From contig CABULH010000003.1 of NCBI GenBank assembly GCA_902492455.1, forward strand, positions 62,001-126,000: a DNA stretch of 64,000 bases, given 5' to 3'. The stretch's first letter is position 1, and each line of letters opens with the position of its first letter. Position numbers and translations under genes: made by a program. Source of the stretch: an uncultured Oscillospiraceae bacterium. GTDB taxonomy: Bacteria > Bacillota > Clostridia > Oscillospirales > Acutalibacteraceae. The notes under the pieces were generated by a model. It was not told the origin of the DNA. It ran no database searches and was given only the letters and a program-made list of their open reading frames with translations. Shown piece by piece: positions 1 through 8,593 of this stretch.

Positions 1-2
1 AC

Positions 3-242
3 GGCCGCAGCTTTTCGGATATCGCCACCTCCCTCACCACCAGGGATCCCTACATGGTGCTGGCGGATTTTGAGGATTACTGCCGGGCCCAGCAGGCTTC
101 CGCCGCTGCCTACCGCGACGCGGCCCATTGGGCGCGGATGGCTATGCTCAACACCGCCGGCAGCGGCGTGTTTGCCTCCGACCGTTCCATTCGGGATTAT
201 TCCGACCGCATCTGGCACTGTCATCCGGTGGAAGGCATGTAA
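3..242 (+). CDS. glgP: Glycogen/maltodextrin phosphorylase, C-terminal end (partial)
   Basis: This is the last 79 codons of a gene that begins outside the window. The tail has a DFxxYCRAQ segment, a W-A-RMAMLNTAGSG segment, then FASDRSIRDYSDRIW. These match the conserved C-terminus of glycogen phosphorylases, which release glucose-1-phosphate from alpha-1,4-glucans using pyridoxal phosphate. The PLP lysine region lies upstream and cannot be checked. The stop is TAA at 240-242, followed closely by a hairpin terminator. The identification rests on family knowledge of this conserved tail; only the C-terminal part is seen. Confidence 0.85.
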   Translation, partial: GRSFSDIATSLTTRDPYMVLADFEDYCRAQQASAAAYRDAAHWARMAMLNTAGSGVFASDRSIRDYSDRIWHCHPVEGM

Positions 243-258
243 CCAATAATATGAAATG

Positions 259-296
259 GCAACCCCCTCTGCGGATTTTTTCGCGGAGGGGGTTGC
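259..296 (+). terminator. Intrinsic terminator after glgP
   Basis: An 11-bp stem (GCAACCCCCTC with GAGGGGGTTGC) closes a short T-rich loop and is followed by TTGT. It lies 16 bases after the glgP stop. A possible promoter for the next gene (TTGCTT at 293-298, TACTAT at 316-321, spacer 17) starts right at the end of the hairpin. Confidence 0.7.
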
Positions 297-367
297 TTGT
301 ACATTACAAATACTATACTATGATTATTTAGCAGACACTCATAAATCAATTTATAGGGGGCATTTCG

Positions 368-1072
368 ATGTTTGGTGGAAAAAACAAGGCCATCACCTTC
401 AGCTACGATGACGGCGTTACACAGGATATCCGGCTGACAGAGTTGTTCAACAAGTATGACTTAAAGGCCACTTTCAATCTGAATTCTCAGCTCCTGGGGA
501 TGGAAGGGCGGCTGCCCTCCCCTTTTGGAGAGGTTTCCCACAACAAGGTGCCCAAGGAAGAGGTAGCGAAAATCTATGCCGGGCATGAGGTTGCCGTGCA
601 TACCTGTACCCACCCACTGCTTCCTTCTCTTGAGCAGGATGCCGTGATCGAGCAGGTGGAGAGGGACCGCAAAAATTTAGAGGATCTGGTGGGATATCCG
701 GTGGTGGGGATGGCCTATCCCGGCGGCGGCATCAACAACGATGATCGGGTAGCGGCAATTATCCGGGACCAGACAGCGGTACGTTATGCCCGCACCACCA
801 CCGAAACCCGCTGTTTTGACCTTCAGAACAATCTCTATCGCTTCCATCCCACTGTCTATCATCTGCATTTTGATGCGCTTTTCGCCCTTGGGGAAGAATT
901 CCTCTCTCAGACATACAGCGAACCCAAACTCTTTTATATATGGGGACACAGCTATGAATTTGACTACCAGGATACCTGGGATAAGTTTGAAGACTTCTGC
1001 CGGTTGATCGCGCATCGGGACGACGTCTTCTACGGTACCAACCGTGAGGTTTTATTAAGCGGCAATTCTTAA
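368..1072 (+). CDS. Polysaccharide deacetylase family protein
   Basis: A 234-residue protein of the NodB/CE4 deacetylase fold. The first metal-site motif is TFSYDDG near residue 11, and the HxxxH-like zinc motif appears as HEVAVHTCTHPLL near residues 76-88. There is no signal peptide or membrane segment, so it probably acts in the cytosol, unlike secreted peptidoglycan deacetylases. The start follows a TAGGGGG ribosome site 7 bases upstream. It stands alone, convergent with noc and separated from it by a shared terminator. The substrate is not evident; proximity to glycogen phosphorylase does not fix it. Fold assignment is firm, function is inference. Confidence 0.8.
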   Translation: MFGGKNKAITFSYDDGVTQDIRLTELFNKYDLKATFNLNSQLLGMEGRLPSPFGEVSHNKVPKEEVAKIYAGHEVAVHTCTHPLLPSLEQDAVIEQVERDRKNLEDLVGYPVVGMAYPGGGINNDDRVAAIIRDQTAVRYARTTTETRCFDLQNNLYRFHPTVYHLHFDALFALGEEFLSQTYSEPKLFYIWGHSYEFDYQDTWDKFEDFCRLIAHRDDVFYGTNREVLLSGNS

Positions 1073-1078
1073 CCGAAA

Positions 1079-1125
1079 CCAGGGGATGGCATCCGGGGGA
1101 TTACAGACCGGATGCCATCCCCTGG
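1079..1125. terminator. Bidirectional terminator between deacetylase and noc
   Basis: An 18-bp perfect inverted repeat (CCAGGGGATGGCATCCGG and its complement) spans 1079-1096 and 1108-1125, followed by TTTT on the plus strand. It sits between the ends of two convergent genes and can serve both. Confidence 0.85.
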
Positions 1126-1128
1126 TTT

Positions 1129-2010
1129 TCAGGCCGTTTGCCGCCTTCCGCCGGATTTAGCGGTTCGGCCACGGGCTGGCACCGCCTCCTCCTTGGGAAT
1201 GCGAACCACATATTCTATGTATTCATCCGTCTCGCTTTTTTCCGCGCAGGCCCGAATCCCGGAGCGGCGCATGGTATCCACCGCATGGGAAAGGGTGTTG
1301 AAAAACAACCGAACATCTCTCACTAAGGGCATGGGCTTTTTCCGTTTCACCCGGCCGGCCAGCAGATCTGCCACCAGCCTGTCGGTCTGGGCGCAGTTGA
1401 GTTTTTCCCCAATTACCCGCTCCAGAGCCGCTGCCCGCATCCCGTTGTCCTCCAGGCGCAGCAGCGCCCGGGCGTGGCGTTCGGTCAGTCCTGCATCCAT
1501 CATCCGTTTTCGCTCAGCAGGAGGGATCCGCAGCAGCCGCAGCTTGTTTGCCACCGTGGACTGAGCACAGCCCAGGCGGTAGGCAGCCTCTTCCTGCGTG
1601 AGTCCGTAACTCTCGATCAGCCGGCGATAGCCTTCCGCCTCCTCAAAGCAGTTCATCTCCTCCCGCTGGAGATTTTCCACCAGAGCCAACAGCGCCCGCT
1701 GCCGGTCGTCCGTCTCCCGCTCAATGCAGGGGATCTCCTGCATTCCGGCGATTTTTGCCGCCCGCAGCCGCCGTTCACCCGCCACCAGCATCGGTTTCCC
1801 TTCCCGGAAGGTAATGGTCACCGGATGAAGCAGCCCATTCTCCACGATGCTTTGGGACAGCTCCAGCAGCTTTTGATAGCTGTATTCCCGCCGCGGCTGA
1901 TCAGGGTTGGGCAGTATATCGTTTGTGGGCACCATAAGAATCTTTCCGTTGACGGCGTATTTCGGCTTCTTCTCCTCTTTTTCCCGGCCGATGGCGCTTT
2001 TTCCCCACAT
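1129..2010 (-). CDS. noc: Nucleoid occlusion protein, ParB family
   Basis: A 293-residue ParB/Noc-type CTPase switch protein. It has the ParB N domain with the CTP-binding motif region GERRLRAAK, and a helix-turn-helix (LTQEEAAYRLGCAQSTVANKL) in the middle. The start ATG at 2010 follows GGAAAGGA at normal distance; longer upstream reading frame runs into rsmG and is not used. In B. subtilis Noc binds a palindromic site and, through an N-terminal helix, the membrane, blocking septation over DNA. The order mnmG-rsmG-noc is the classical one near the chromosome origin. No parA follows here, since the next gene is a convergent deacetylase, which favours Noc over Spo0J. A plain ParB remains possible. 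Confidence 0.8.
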   Translation of the reverse strand: MWGKSAIGREKEEKKPKYAVNGKILMVPTNDILPNPDQPRREYSYQKLLELSQSIVENGLLHPVTITFREGKPMLVAGERRLRAAKIAGMQEIPCIERETDDRQRALLALVENLQREEMNCFEEAEGYRRLIESYGLTQEEAAYRLGCAQSTVANKLRLLRIPPAERKRMMDAGLTERHARALLRLEDNGMRAAALERVIGEKLNCAQTDRLVADLLAGRVKRKKPMPLVRDVRLFFNTLSHAVDTMRRSGIRACAEKSETDEYIEYVVRIPKEEAVPARGRTAKSGGRRQTA

Positions 2011-2117
2011 AAAAACACGTCCTTTCCGTTTCTGTCCTGCCGCCTCTCGGGCGACAAGAACAGCATAACACGGAAAAGGACGAGCTTTTGTCGGTTGGCG
2101 GTGTCGCAAAAAGAAAA

Positions 2118-2840
2118 TTAAAGGGGCTGCCGGGCGATTTTTGCCGAATGTCGGGGATATGCCGGCGGAGTGGAGGTCGTTTTGTCGATGATCAGCAGCC
2201 GGCGCTCTTCTCCGCCCCCTTCCGGCGCCTTGGGCAGGGTTACAGCATAACGCTGGATCCTGTCGCCCCCCAGTAACTCCGCCGCCCGGGCAGCCGTTTC
2301 GGCCTCCCCATCCCCTTCCGGACCTTTCATGGCGATAAACCGGCCGCCAGGTTTGACAAAAGGCAGACAATATTCCGCCAGCACCGGAAGCGCGGCGACA
2401 GCCCGAGCTGTCGCCGCATCAAATTGCTCCCGCAGCGCCGGCTGTCTTCCGCCCTCTTCCGCCCGGGCATGCACCAGGGTCACCGGCAGCTGCAGCGCGC
2501 CGCATAACTCTTTGAGAAAAATCAACCGTTTATTCAGGCTATCCAGCAGAGTCAGTTCCACATCTTTCCGTATCAGTGCCAGAGGCACTCCAGGAAACCC
2601 AGCGCCGGTCCCCACATCGATGAGGCGGCAGGGACCGGCGGGCAGATAAGGCAGCGCCGTCAGGCTGTCCACGAAATGTTTGCGCAGGATGCCCTCGGGA
2701 TCGGTGATGGCGGTAAGATTCATTTTCTGATTCCACTCCACCAGCAGCTCTGCGTATCGATCCAGCTTCTCCGCCGCCCTGTTGTCCACGTCCACACCAT
2801 AGGCTGCCGCGCATTGCTGTAATCGTTCCCGCTCGATCAT
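2118..2840 (-). CDS. rsmG: 16S rRNA (guanine527-N7)-methyltransferase RsmG
   Basis: 240 residues, the usual RsmG length. The SAM-binding motif I reads IDVGTGAGFPGVPLAL near residue 73. The typical N-terminal segment with VEWNQKMNLTAITDPEGILRKHFVDSL is complete. The enzyme methylates G527 of 16S rRNA; loss gives low-level streptomycin resistance in other bacteria. The start ATG at 2840 follows AAAGGAGA. It lies 70 bases after mnmG and 107 bases before noc, all on the minus strand, and is probably read from the mnmG promoter. Confidence 0.95.
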   Translation of the reverse strand: MIERERLQQCAAAYGVDVDNRAAEKLDRYAELLVEWNQKMNLTAITDPEGILRKHFVDSLTALPYLPAGPCRLIDVGTGAGFPGVPLALIRKDVELTLLDSLNKRLIFLKELCGALQLPVTLVHARAEEGGRQPALREQFDAATARAVAALPVLAEYCLPFVKPGGRFIAMKGPEGDGEAETAARAAELLGGDRIQRYAVTLPKAPEGGGEERRLLIIDKTTSTPPAYPRHSAKIARQPL

Positions 2841-2910
2841 TCCGCCATCTCCTTTGTATAATATACTAACATATTTCCATTTTGTATATTCTGGGGTATA
2901 TTTTTGTATT

Positions 2911-4776
2911 TCAGCGCTGGCTCAGCCAAATAATCAGTACCGAGATATCCGCCGGGCTGACGCCGCTGATTCGGGACGCTTGTCCCACGCTGCGGGGCCG
3001 AACCTTCTGCAGCTTTTCCTGGGCTTCCTTCCGCAGGCCGGCAATGGCGCTATAGTCCGTATCCTCCGGCAGCAGACGGCTTTCCAGCCGCCGCATCTCT
3101 TCAATCGCAGCCTGCTGACGGCGGATGTAACCCTCATATTTCAGTTCGACCTCCACCTGTTCCTGCACCAAAGGATCCAGGCAGGGACGAGTAATATCCA
3201 GCGGGGCCAGATTCTCATAATGCAATTGCGGTCGTTTCAGCAGCTCCGCCAGCCGGGCGCCGCTGGCAATCGGCGTTGTACCCGCCGCCGTCAGCAGGGC
3301 GTTCACCTCGGGCGATGGAGAGAGAACAGTGGACTGGAGGCGGTCTATCTCCTTCTTTTTAGCATCCTGTCGGGAACAGAAATGCGCCCAGCGTATATCG
3401 TCTACCAGCCCGATCTCTCTGCCGACAGGGGTTAGCCGTTCATCGGCATTATCCTGCCGCAGCACCAGCCGGTATTCCGAACGGGAGGTCATCATGCGGT
3501 AGGGATCGGAGCAGCCTTTGGTTACCAGATCGTCGATGAGCGTACCAATATAGCTGGAAGCCCTGTCCAGCAGCAGAGGCGACCGTCCTTTCAGCTTCAG
3601 GGCGGCGTTGGCTCCCGCTACCAGTCCCTGGGCCGCCGCCTCTTCATATCCGGAGCTGCCATTGAACTGGCCCGCGCCGTAAAGCCCGGGGATCTCCAAA
3701 AATTCCAGCGTGGCATCCAGCTGCAGGGGATCACAGCAATCGTATTCGATGGCGTAGGCAGGCCGCATCACCTTGACCCGTTCCAAGCCGGGAATGGTCC
3801 GCAGGAGTTTAAGCTGAACATCCACCGGCAGCGAAGAGGACAGTCCCTGCAGATACATCTCATCCGTATGCAAGCCGCAGGGCTCGATAAACACCTGATG
3901 CCGCTCTTTATCAGCGAACCGCACGATCTTGTCCTCGATACTGGGACAATACCGGGGACCTACCCCTTCGATTTTACCGCCATACAGCGGGGAACGGTGG
4001 AGATTCTCCAAAATCACCCGTTTGGTCTCCGCCGTGGTCCAAGTGATGTGACAGTCCAGCAAATTATGCAGTTCCTCAGCGGTCTCAAAAGAAAAGGGCA
4101 CCACCGGATCCTCGCCAGGCTGAGGCTCCAGCCCCTGAAAGCGAATACTGGAGCGGAGTACCCGGGCGGGGGTGCCGGTTTTGAAACGGCGCAGCGAAAC
4201 CCCCATCTGCCGCAGGGATTCCGTGAGCCCGTCGGCGGCAAACATGCCGTCCGGCCCACCTTCATAGGAGACATCTCCCACATAAATGCGTCCCTTTAAA
4301 AAGGTCCCGGTGGCCAGGATCACCGCTTTAGCGGCATACTGGGCTTCCAAGCGAGTCGTCAAAAGAAAACAGCCGTCTTCCTGCCGCTCCAAGGAAACGA
4401 TCTCCCCCTGTCGGATATCCAGCCCCGGCGTGATTTCCAGAAGATGCTTCATATAGGCGGCATAGGCGCGGCGGTCAATCTGCGCCCGCAAGGAATGGAC
4501 TGCCGGGCCTTTGCCCCGGTTCAGCATCCGGGACTGCAGCAGATTGTGATCCGCCGCCCGGCCCATCTCTCCGCCCAAGGCATCCAGTTCCCGTACCAGA
4601 TGGCCCTTGGCCGTGCCGCCGATGGAGGGGTTGCAGGGCATATTCCCCACCGCATCCAGGTTGATGGTAAAGATGGCGGTGGAGCAGCCCAGCCTGGCAG
4701 CTGCCAGAGCCGCTTCGATCCCGGCGTGGCCTGCACCAATTACTGCAACGTCATATGATTCATCCAAAAATTTCAT
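2911..4776 (-). CDS. mnmG: tRNA uridine-5-carboxymethylaminomethyl modification enzyme MnmG (GidA)
   Basis: 621 residues, full length. The FAD Rossmann motif VIGAGHAGIEAALAAARLG is at residues 12-30. The catalytic-region stretch NRGKGPAVHSLRAQIDR and the C-terminal helical domain with ISRYEGYIxRQ-type residues are present. With MnmE it modifies the wobble uridine of several tRNAs. The start follows AGGGGGAG. The partner mnmE, normally directly upstream, is not here: the gene order breaks at the origin-like spacer 4853-5141. Confidence 0.97.
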   Translation of the reverse strand: MKFLDESYDVAVIGAGHAGIEAALAAARLGCSTAIFTINLDAVGNMPCNPSIGGTAKGHLVRELDALGGEMGRAADHNLLQSRMLNRGKGPAVHSLRAQIDRRAYAAYMKHLLEITPGLDIRQGEIVSLERQEDGCFLLTTRLEAQYAAKAVILATGTFLKGRIYVGDVSYEGGPDGMFAADGLTESLRQMGVSLRRFKTGTPARVLRSSIRFQGLEPQPGEDPVVPFSFETAEELHNLLDCHITWTTAETKRVILENLHRSPLYGGKIEGVGPRYCPSIEDKIVRFADKERHQVFIEPCGLHTDEMYLQGLSSSLPVDVQLKLLRTIPGLERVKVMRPAYAIEYDCCDPLQLDATLEFLEIPGLYGAGQFNGSSGYEEAAAQGLVAGANAALKLKGRSPLLLDRASSYIGTLIDDLVTKGCSDPYRMMTSRSEYRLVLRQDNADERLTPVGREIGLVDDIRWAHFCSRQDAKKKEIDRLQSTVLSPSPEVNALLTAAGTTPIASGARLAELLKRPQLHYENLAPLDITRPCLDPLVQEQVEVELKYEGYIRRQQAAIEEMRRLESRLLPEDTDYSAIAGLRKEAQEKLQKVRPRSVGQASRISGVSPADISVLIIWLSQR

Positions 4777-4823
4777 GACTGCTCCCCCTGCCGCCTTTAT
4801 GCTAAAAAATCATATACCCGGTC

Positions 4824-4852
4824 ATTATACTCCATTTCACATTCCGGAGCAA
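4824..4852 (-). promoter_or_regulatory. Sigma-A promoter for mnmG-rsmG-noc
   Basis: On the minus strand TTGCTC (4847-4852) is separated by exactly 17 bases from TATAAT (4824-4829). Transcription would begin near 4817, about 40 bases before the mnmG start. Confidence 0.8.
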
Positions 4853-4965
4853 GAGCGTCCTTTGCCAGCTGCGCGGAAAACCCATTCACCGGCAAATTTA
4901 TGTATTCCCTATAATTTATTGAGCCCCGTGTAAATGATTTCATTCTTTTGATCCGTGAATATGCG

Positions 4966-5090
4966 CCACTTTCCACCTTTTCAACAGGGTTTTCCACATT
5001 TCCACCCGGGTTATTCACCAATCCCCCGGCGGTTGTTCGTATAATAATATGCGTATTTAATCCTTTGCATCTGGAAATATCTTCCACATC
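4966..5090. other. DnaA-box-like cluster, candidate replication origin
   Basis: Within about 50 bases there are TTTCCACC (4970), TTTTCAACA (4978), TTTTCCACA (4990, one mismatch to the DnaA box TTATCCACA), TTTCCACC (4999) and TTATTCACC (5011, one mismatch to TTATNCACA). All have the same orientation, spaced about 8-12 bases, with another CTTCCACA at 5081. An AT-rich stretch (5036-5060, TATAATAATAT and TATTTAAT) follows directly. This layout of DnaA boxes plus an unwinding-like element, beside mnmG-rsmG-noc, resembles a Firmicute oriC. The spacer 4777-5141 contains no convincing gene. No dnaA/dnaN is in the window, so a secondary DnaA cluster is also possible. Confidence 0.5.
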
Positions 5091-5141
5091 TACCCATACC
5101 CACCAAAAAATGATATACTATTCTGCAAGGAGGCGATGCAT

Positions 5142-6485
5142 ATGAAAAATTTTCCCCGGTTGCTGGCAGCTTGTTTATCTGTCACCGCCGCTCTTTTTAT
5201 TGCGGCATCCTGCCGTCCGGCTTCCCCAATCGACACCTCTCTTCCTTCCTCCTCTTCATTAACCTCCTCTATTTCCTCTGTTCCGTCCGCATCCGCTGCA
5301 GAATCAACGACCAGTCTGTCGGAAACAACTGCTGAAACTACCGCCTCCATCTTCACCGCTTCCTCAAATTCTGCTCCCGCATCTACCCGGCCCTCTTCCG
5401 CCCTACCGACTGTTTCCGCCACATCCGTTACTTCTGCTGTCCCCACCAGTCCCACAGTCTCTCCACCGCCCGCATCAACGCCGGAACAGATTCTGGCAGC
5501 CATGAGCAGGGAAGAAAAAGTGGGACAGCTGTTTTTGATCCGCTGTCCCGCGTCCGGCACGGAATCCGTAATAAACACTTATCATCCCGGCGGCATCCTG
5601 CTTTTCGCCCGGGATTTTCAAAAGCGTACTCCAGCCCAGGCCAAGGACGTCATTGCCGGATATCAGAGGACTTCTTCCCTGCCGCTGCTGATAGCGGTGG
5701 ACGAGGAAGGCGGGACCGTAAACCGTGTCAGCCGTTTTCCCGCCTATCGCTCTTCTCCTTTTCTTTCCCCTCAGCAGTTATTTGCGAAAGGCGGCTGGAC
5801 ACTGATCGAAAACGATACGGCAGAAAAAGCCGCGCTGCTGAAAAGCTTGGGCATTAATGTTAATATGGCGCCGGTGTGTGATATCGCCCGCACGCCCTCC
5901 GACTATATCTATCCCCGCACCTTCGGCGGAACGCCGGCGGAGACAGCCGCTTATGTGGAACGGGTGGTGACCGCCATGAACGCAGCCGAATTAGGCAGCG
6001 TCCTCAAGCATTTTCCCGGATATGGCGGTAATGCAGACACCCATACCGGTGCCGCGCGGGATGACCGGGAGCTGGAATCGTTTATTTCCGGTGACTTTCT
6101 CCCTTTTGCAGCGGGTATTCGTTCCGGCGCCGGAGCGGTGATGGTTTCCCACAACACGATGGTATGCTTGGATCCCAACGCTCCCGCCTCCCTTTCGCCC
6201 AGTGTCCACGCCTACCTTCGGCAGGAGATGGGATATGATGGTGTCATTATGACCGATGACCTGGCTATGGCCGCTGTCACCAGCTACGCGGACAGCGGAA
6301 AGGCGGCGGTGCTGGCTGTAAAAGCCGGGAACGATCTGCTCTGTGTCACGGATTTTCAAACACAGATCCCTGCTCTGTTGGATGCTGTGAAAAGGGGAGA
6401 AATCACAGAAGCAGAACTGGATACGCACGCGCTGCGAATACTGCGCTGGAAAGAACGGCTGGGGCTGCTGAAAGGGATTACCTGA
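5142..6485 (+). CDS. GH3 beta-N-acetylhexosaminidase-type lipoprotein (NagZ-like)
   Basis: 447 residues. A lipoprotein signal ends in the lipobox IAASC (Cys24). Residues 25-112 form a Ser/Thr/Ala/Pro-rich linker suited to spanning the cell wall. From 115 on there is a GH3 catalytic domain: ILLFARDF, DEEGGTVNR, KHFPGYG near 289-295, the Asp299-Thr-His301 acid/base dyad and the nucleophile region MTDDLAM (Asp372). The family removes N-acetylglucosamine from muropeptides or chitooligosaccharides; here it would sit outside the cell. The Tyr in HFPGYG replaces His of the E. coli signature, but the D-T-H dyad is kept. ATG 5142 is preferred over an ATG six bases earlier because AAGGAGG (5127-5133) is 8 bases from it. 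Confidence 0.88.
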   Translation: MKNFPRLLAACLSVTAALFIAASCRPASPIDTSLPSSSSLTSSISSVPSASAAESTTSLSETTAETTASIFTASSNSAPASTRPSSALPTVSATSVTSAVPTSPTVSPPPASTPEQILAAMSREEKVGQLFLIRCPASGTESVINTYHPGGILLFARDFQKRTPAQAKDVIAGYQRTSSLPLLIAVDEEGGTVNRVSRFPAYRSSPFLSPQQLFAKGGWTLIENDTAEKAALLKSLGINVNMAPVCDIARTPSDYIYPRTFGGTPAETAAYVERVVTAMNAAELGSVLKHFPGYGGNADTHTGAARDDRELESFISGDFLPFAAGIRSGAGAVMVSHNTMVCLDPNAPASLSPSVHAYLRQEMGYDGVIMTDDLAMAAVTSYADSGKAAVLAVKAGNDLLCVTDFQTQIPALLDAVKRGEITEAELDTHALRILRWKERLGLLKGIT

Positions 6486-6587
6486 ATCACAGACCAATGA
6501 CGTTAAAATCGCATCGGAACCTTATATGCGGAAAACGCTTCGTCATTTTATATAAAACGCAAAACATTTGATAATAAATACGTAAAG

Positions 6588-6623
6588 AAAACCCGCCCCC
6601 GGATTTTTCCGAAGGCGGGTTTT
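6588..6623. terminator. Bidirectional terminator between GH3 gene and PEPCK
   Basis: The stem AAAACCCGCC (6588-6597) pairs with GGCGGGTTTT (6614-6623). It has A-rich and T-rich flanks on either side, so it can stop transcripts from both convergent genes. Confidence 0.85.
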
Positions 6624-6639
6624 GCTATACACAGACACC

Positions 6640-8409
6640 TTATTTCAGGCGGGCCTCCAAGCCTTCCAGCTGATTTTTCAGCTCAGCAGGGAGCTTATCG
6701 CCAAATTTCTTATAGAATTCGGCAATTCCTTCCGCTTCTGCAGACCACAGGCTCTTGTCGATCTCCAGGATGGATTTCAGGGTGTCGATAGAGAAATCCA
6801 GCCCTTCCAGGTTGATATCCTCCGCATGAGGAACATAGCCGATGGGAGTCTCCACCGCGTCGGCTTTTCCTTCGCAGCGCTTCAGGATCCACTCCAGCAC
6901 CCGCAGGTTGTCGCCAAAGCCCGGCCAGATGAAGTTGCCTTCATCATCGGTGCGGAACCAGTTGACGTTGAAAATCTTGGGAGCTTTATCACCCAGCTTC
7001 TGACCCATCTCCAGCCAGTGAGCCCAGTAGTCGGCCATATGATAGCCGCAGAAGGGCAGCATCGCCATGGGGTCGCGGCGGACCACGCCTACGGCGCCGG
7101 TGGCCGCTGCCGTGGTTTCGGAAGCCATGATGGAACCGACGAACACGCCGTTATTCCAGTCGCGGGACTGATACACCAGGGGAGCGGTCTTGGCGCGGCG
7201 GCCGCCAAATACGATGGCGGAAATCGGTACGCCCTTTCCGGAATCAAACTCAGAGGAGATGCAGGGACAGTTCTTCGCCGGAGCGGTAAACCGGGAATTG
7301 GGATGCGCGCCTTTGGAACCGTCGGTGCAGTCCCATTTCTCGCCCTTCCAGTTGAGAGCATTCTTGGGCGGATTCTTGTCCAGGCCCTCCCACCACACAG
7401 TGTTGTCGTCCATGTTGTGGACCACGTTGGTGAAAATGGTGCCCTGCTTGGTGGAAGCCAGCGCATTGGGGTTAGACTTAGCATTGGTGCCGGGAGCAAC
7501 GCCGAAGAAACCGTTCTCCGGATTAACAGCCCACAGACGGCCGTCCTCACCGATGCGCATCCAGGCGATGTCGTCGCCCACACACCAGACCTTATAGCCC
7601 TTCTCGCGGTAAACCTCCGGCGGAATCAGCATGGCCAGGTTGGTCTTGCCGCAGGCGGACGGGAAAGCGGCGGCGATATACTTCACGTCGCCCTGGGGAT
7701 CCTCCACGCCCAGGATCAGCATATGCTCAGCCATCCAGCCTTCCTGGCGGCCCAGGTTGGAGGCGATACGCAGAGCGAAGCACTTCTTGCCCAGCAGCAC
7801 GTTGCCGCCGTAACCGGAGTTGACGGAGATAATGGTGTTGTCCTGGGGGAAGTGGCAGATATAGCGCTTCTCCTCATCGATTTCACATTTGCAGTGCAGG
7901 CCGCGGACCCAGTCGTCACTGTCGCCCAGCGCGTCCAGCACCGCCTGGCCCACACGGGTCATGATCGCCATGTTCAGCACCACATAGATGGAATCGGTCA
8001 GCTCAATGCCATATTTGGCGAAGGGGCTGCCCACAGGGCCCATGGAATAGGGGATCACATACATGGTACGGCCCTGATAACTGCCGCGGGCAATATCATA
8101 CAGCATTTTATAGGCATCGGCGGGAGCCATCCAATTGTTGGTGGGGCCGGCATCCTCTTCCTTGTCAGAGCAGATAAAAGTACGATGCTCCACCCGGGCC
8201 ACATCGTTGACAGCGGTGCGATGGAGATAGCAGCCGGGCAGCTTCTCCTCATTCAGCTTGATCATCTCACCGGTTTTGCAGGCTTCGGCGCGCAGCGCCT
8301 CCAACTGCTCCTCCGAGCCATCGATCCAAACGACAGCGTCAGGCTTGACCAAGGCGATTTTGTCTTCGATCCAATCGAGGACGGATTTGTTCTTCGTCAA
8401 TGCGGTCAT
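6640..8409 (-). CDS. pckG: Phosphoenolpyruvate carboxykinase (GTP)
   Basis: 589 residues, typical of the GTP-dependent family rather than the ATP type. The signature FPSACGKTNLAM (nucleotide-binding kinase-1a loop) is present, as are the active-site region with GDDIAWMR and the guanine-site region NWFRTDDEGNFIWPGFGDN. It interconverts oxaloacetate and PEP; in anaerobes it often fixes CO2 towards oxaloacetate. The start is ATG 8409, preceded by GAAAGGGG 8 bases away, not the in-frame ATG 18 bases earlier. It is monocistronic, with its own strong promoter and terminator. Confidence 0.96.
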   Translation of the reverse strand: MTALTKNKSVLDWIEDKIALVKPDAVVWIDGSEEQLEALRAEACKTGEMIKLNEEKLPGCYLHRTAVNDVARVEHRTFICSDKEEDAGPTNNWMAPADAYKMLYDIARGSYQGRTMYVIPYSMGPVGSPFAKYGIELTDSIYVVLNMAIMTRVGQAVLDALGDSDDWVRGLHCKCEIDEEKRYICHFPQDNTIISVNSGYGGNVLLGKKCFALRIASNLGRQEGWMAEHMLILGVEDPQGDVKYIAAAFPSACGKTNLAMLIPPEVYREKGYKVWCVGDDIAWMRIGEDGRLWAVNPENGFFGVAPGTNAKSNPNALASTKQGTIFTNVVHNMDDNTVWWEGLDKNPPKNALNWKGEKWDCTDGSKGAHPNSRFTAPAKNCPCISSEFDSGKGVPISAIVFGGRRAKTAPLVYQSRDWNNGVFVGSIMASETTAAATGAVGVVRRDPMAMLPFCGYHMADYWAHWLEMGQKLGDKAPKIFNVNWFRTDDEGNFIWPGFGDNLRVLEWILKRCEGKADAVETPIGYVPHAEDINLEGLDFSIDTLKSILEIDKSLWSAEAEGIAEFYKKFGDKLPAELKNQLEGLEARLK

Positions 8410-8467
8410 ATCATGATCCCCTTTCAATGAATTCCAATGTCAATAATCTTTCAAACGAACAGCTACC

Positions 8468-8496
8468 ATTATAGCCTAGGGGTGTAGGAATGGCAA
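8468..8496 (-). promoter_or_regulatory. Sigma-A promoter for PEPCK
   Basis: Minus-strand TTGCCA (8491-8496), 17-base spacer, TATAAT (8468-8473). The predicted transcript has a leader of about 50 bases. A 7-bp hairpin at 8570-8590 lies between it and the end of tsaD but lacks a T-tract. Confidence 0.8.
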
Positions 8497-8593
8497 TGGC
8501 TAAAATGTGAATAATTCGATAATTTTTTAACACGAATCGGTAAAATTGCATATTAGCCGATTACATCCTGCAAAATGATGCGAATTTTGCCAA

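Noticed and set aside
4797..5087. 96-codon minus-strand frame over the DnaA-box cluster
   Set aside because: Its VNNPGGNVENPVEKVES segment is just the repeated boxes read in one frame; the mnmG promoter lies inside it.
5430..6485. Active-site loss in the GH3 enzyme (Tyr in HFPGYG)
   Set aside because: The Asp-Thr-His dyad and nucleophile are intact, and Tyr is common at this place in clostridial homologues as far as I know.
6622..8430. 602-codon plus-strand frame opposite PEPCK
   Set aside because: Antisense shadow of a complete PEPCK with its own promoter; composition rich in His/Gly/Gln as typical of such shadows.
8570..8590. Hairpin GCAAAAT/ATTTTGC as tsaD terminator
   Set aside because: Only 7 AT-rich pairs and no T-tract on the minus strand.
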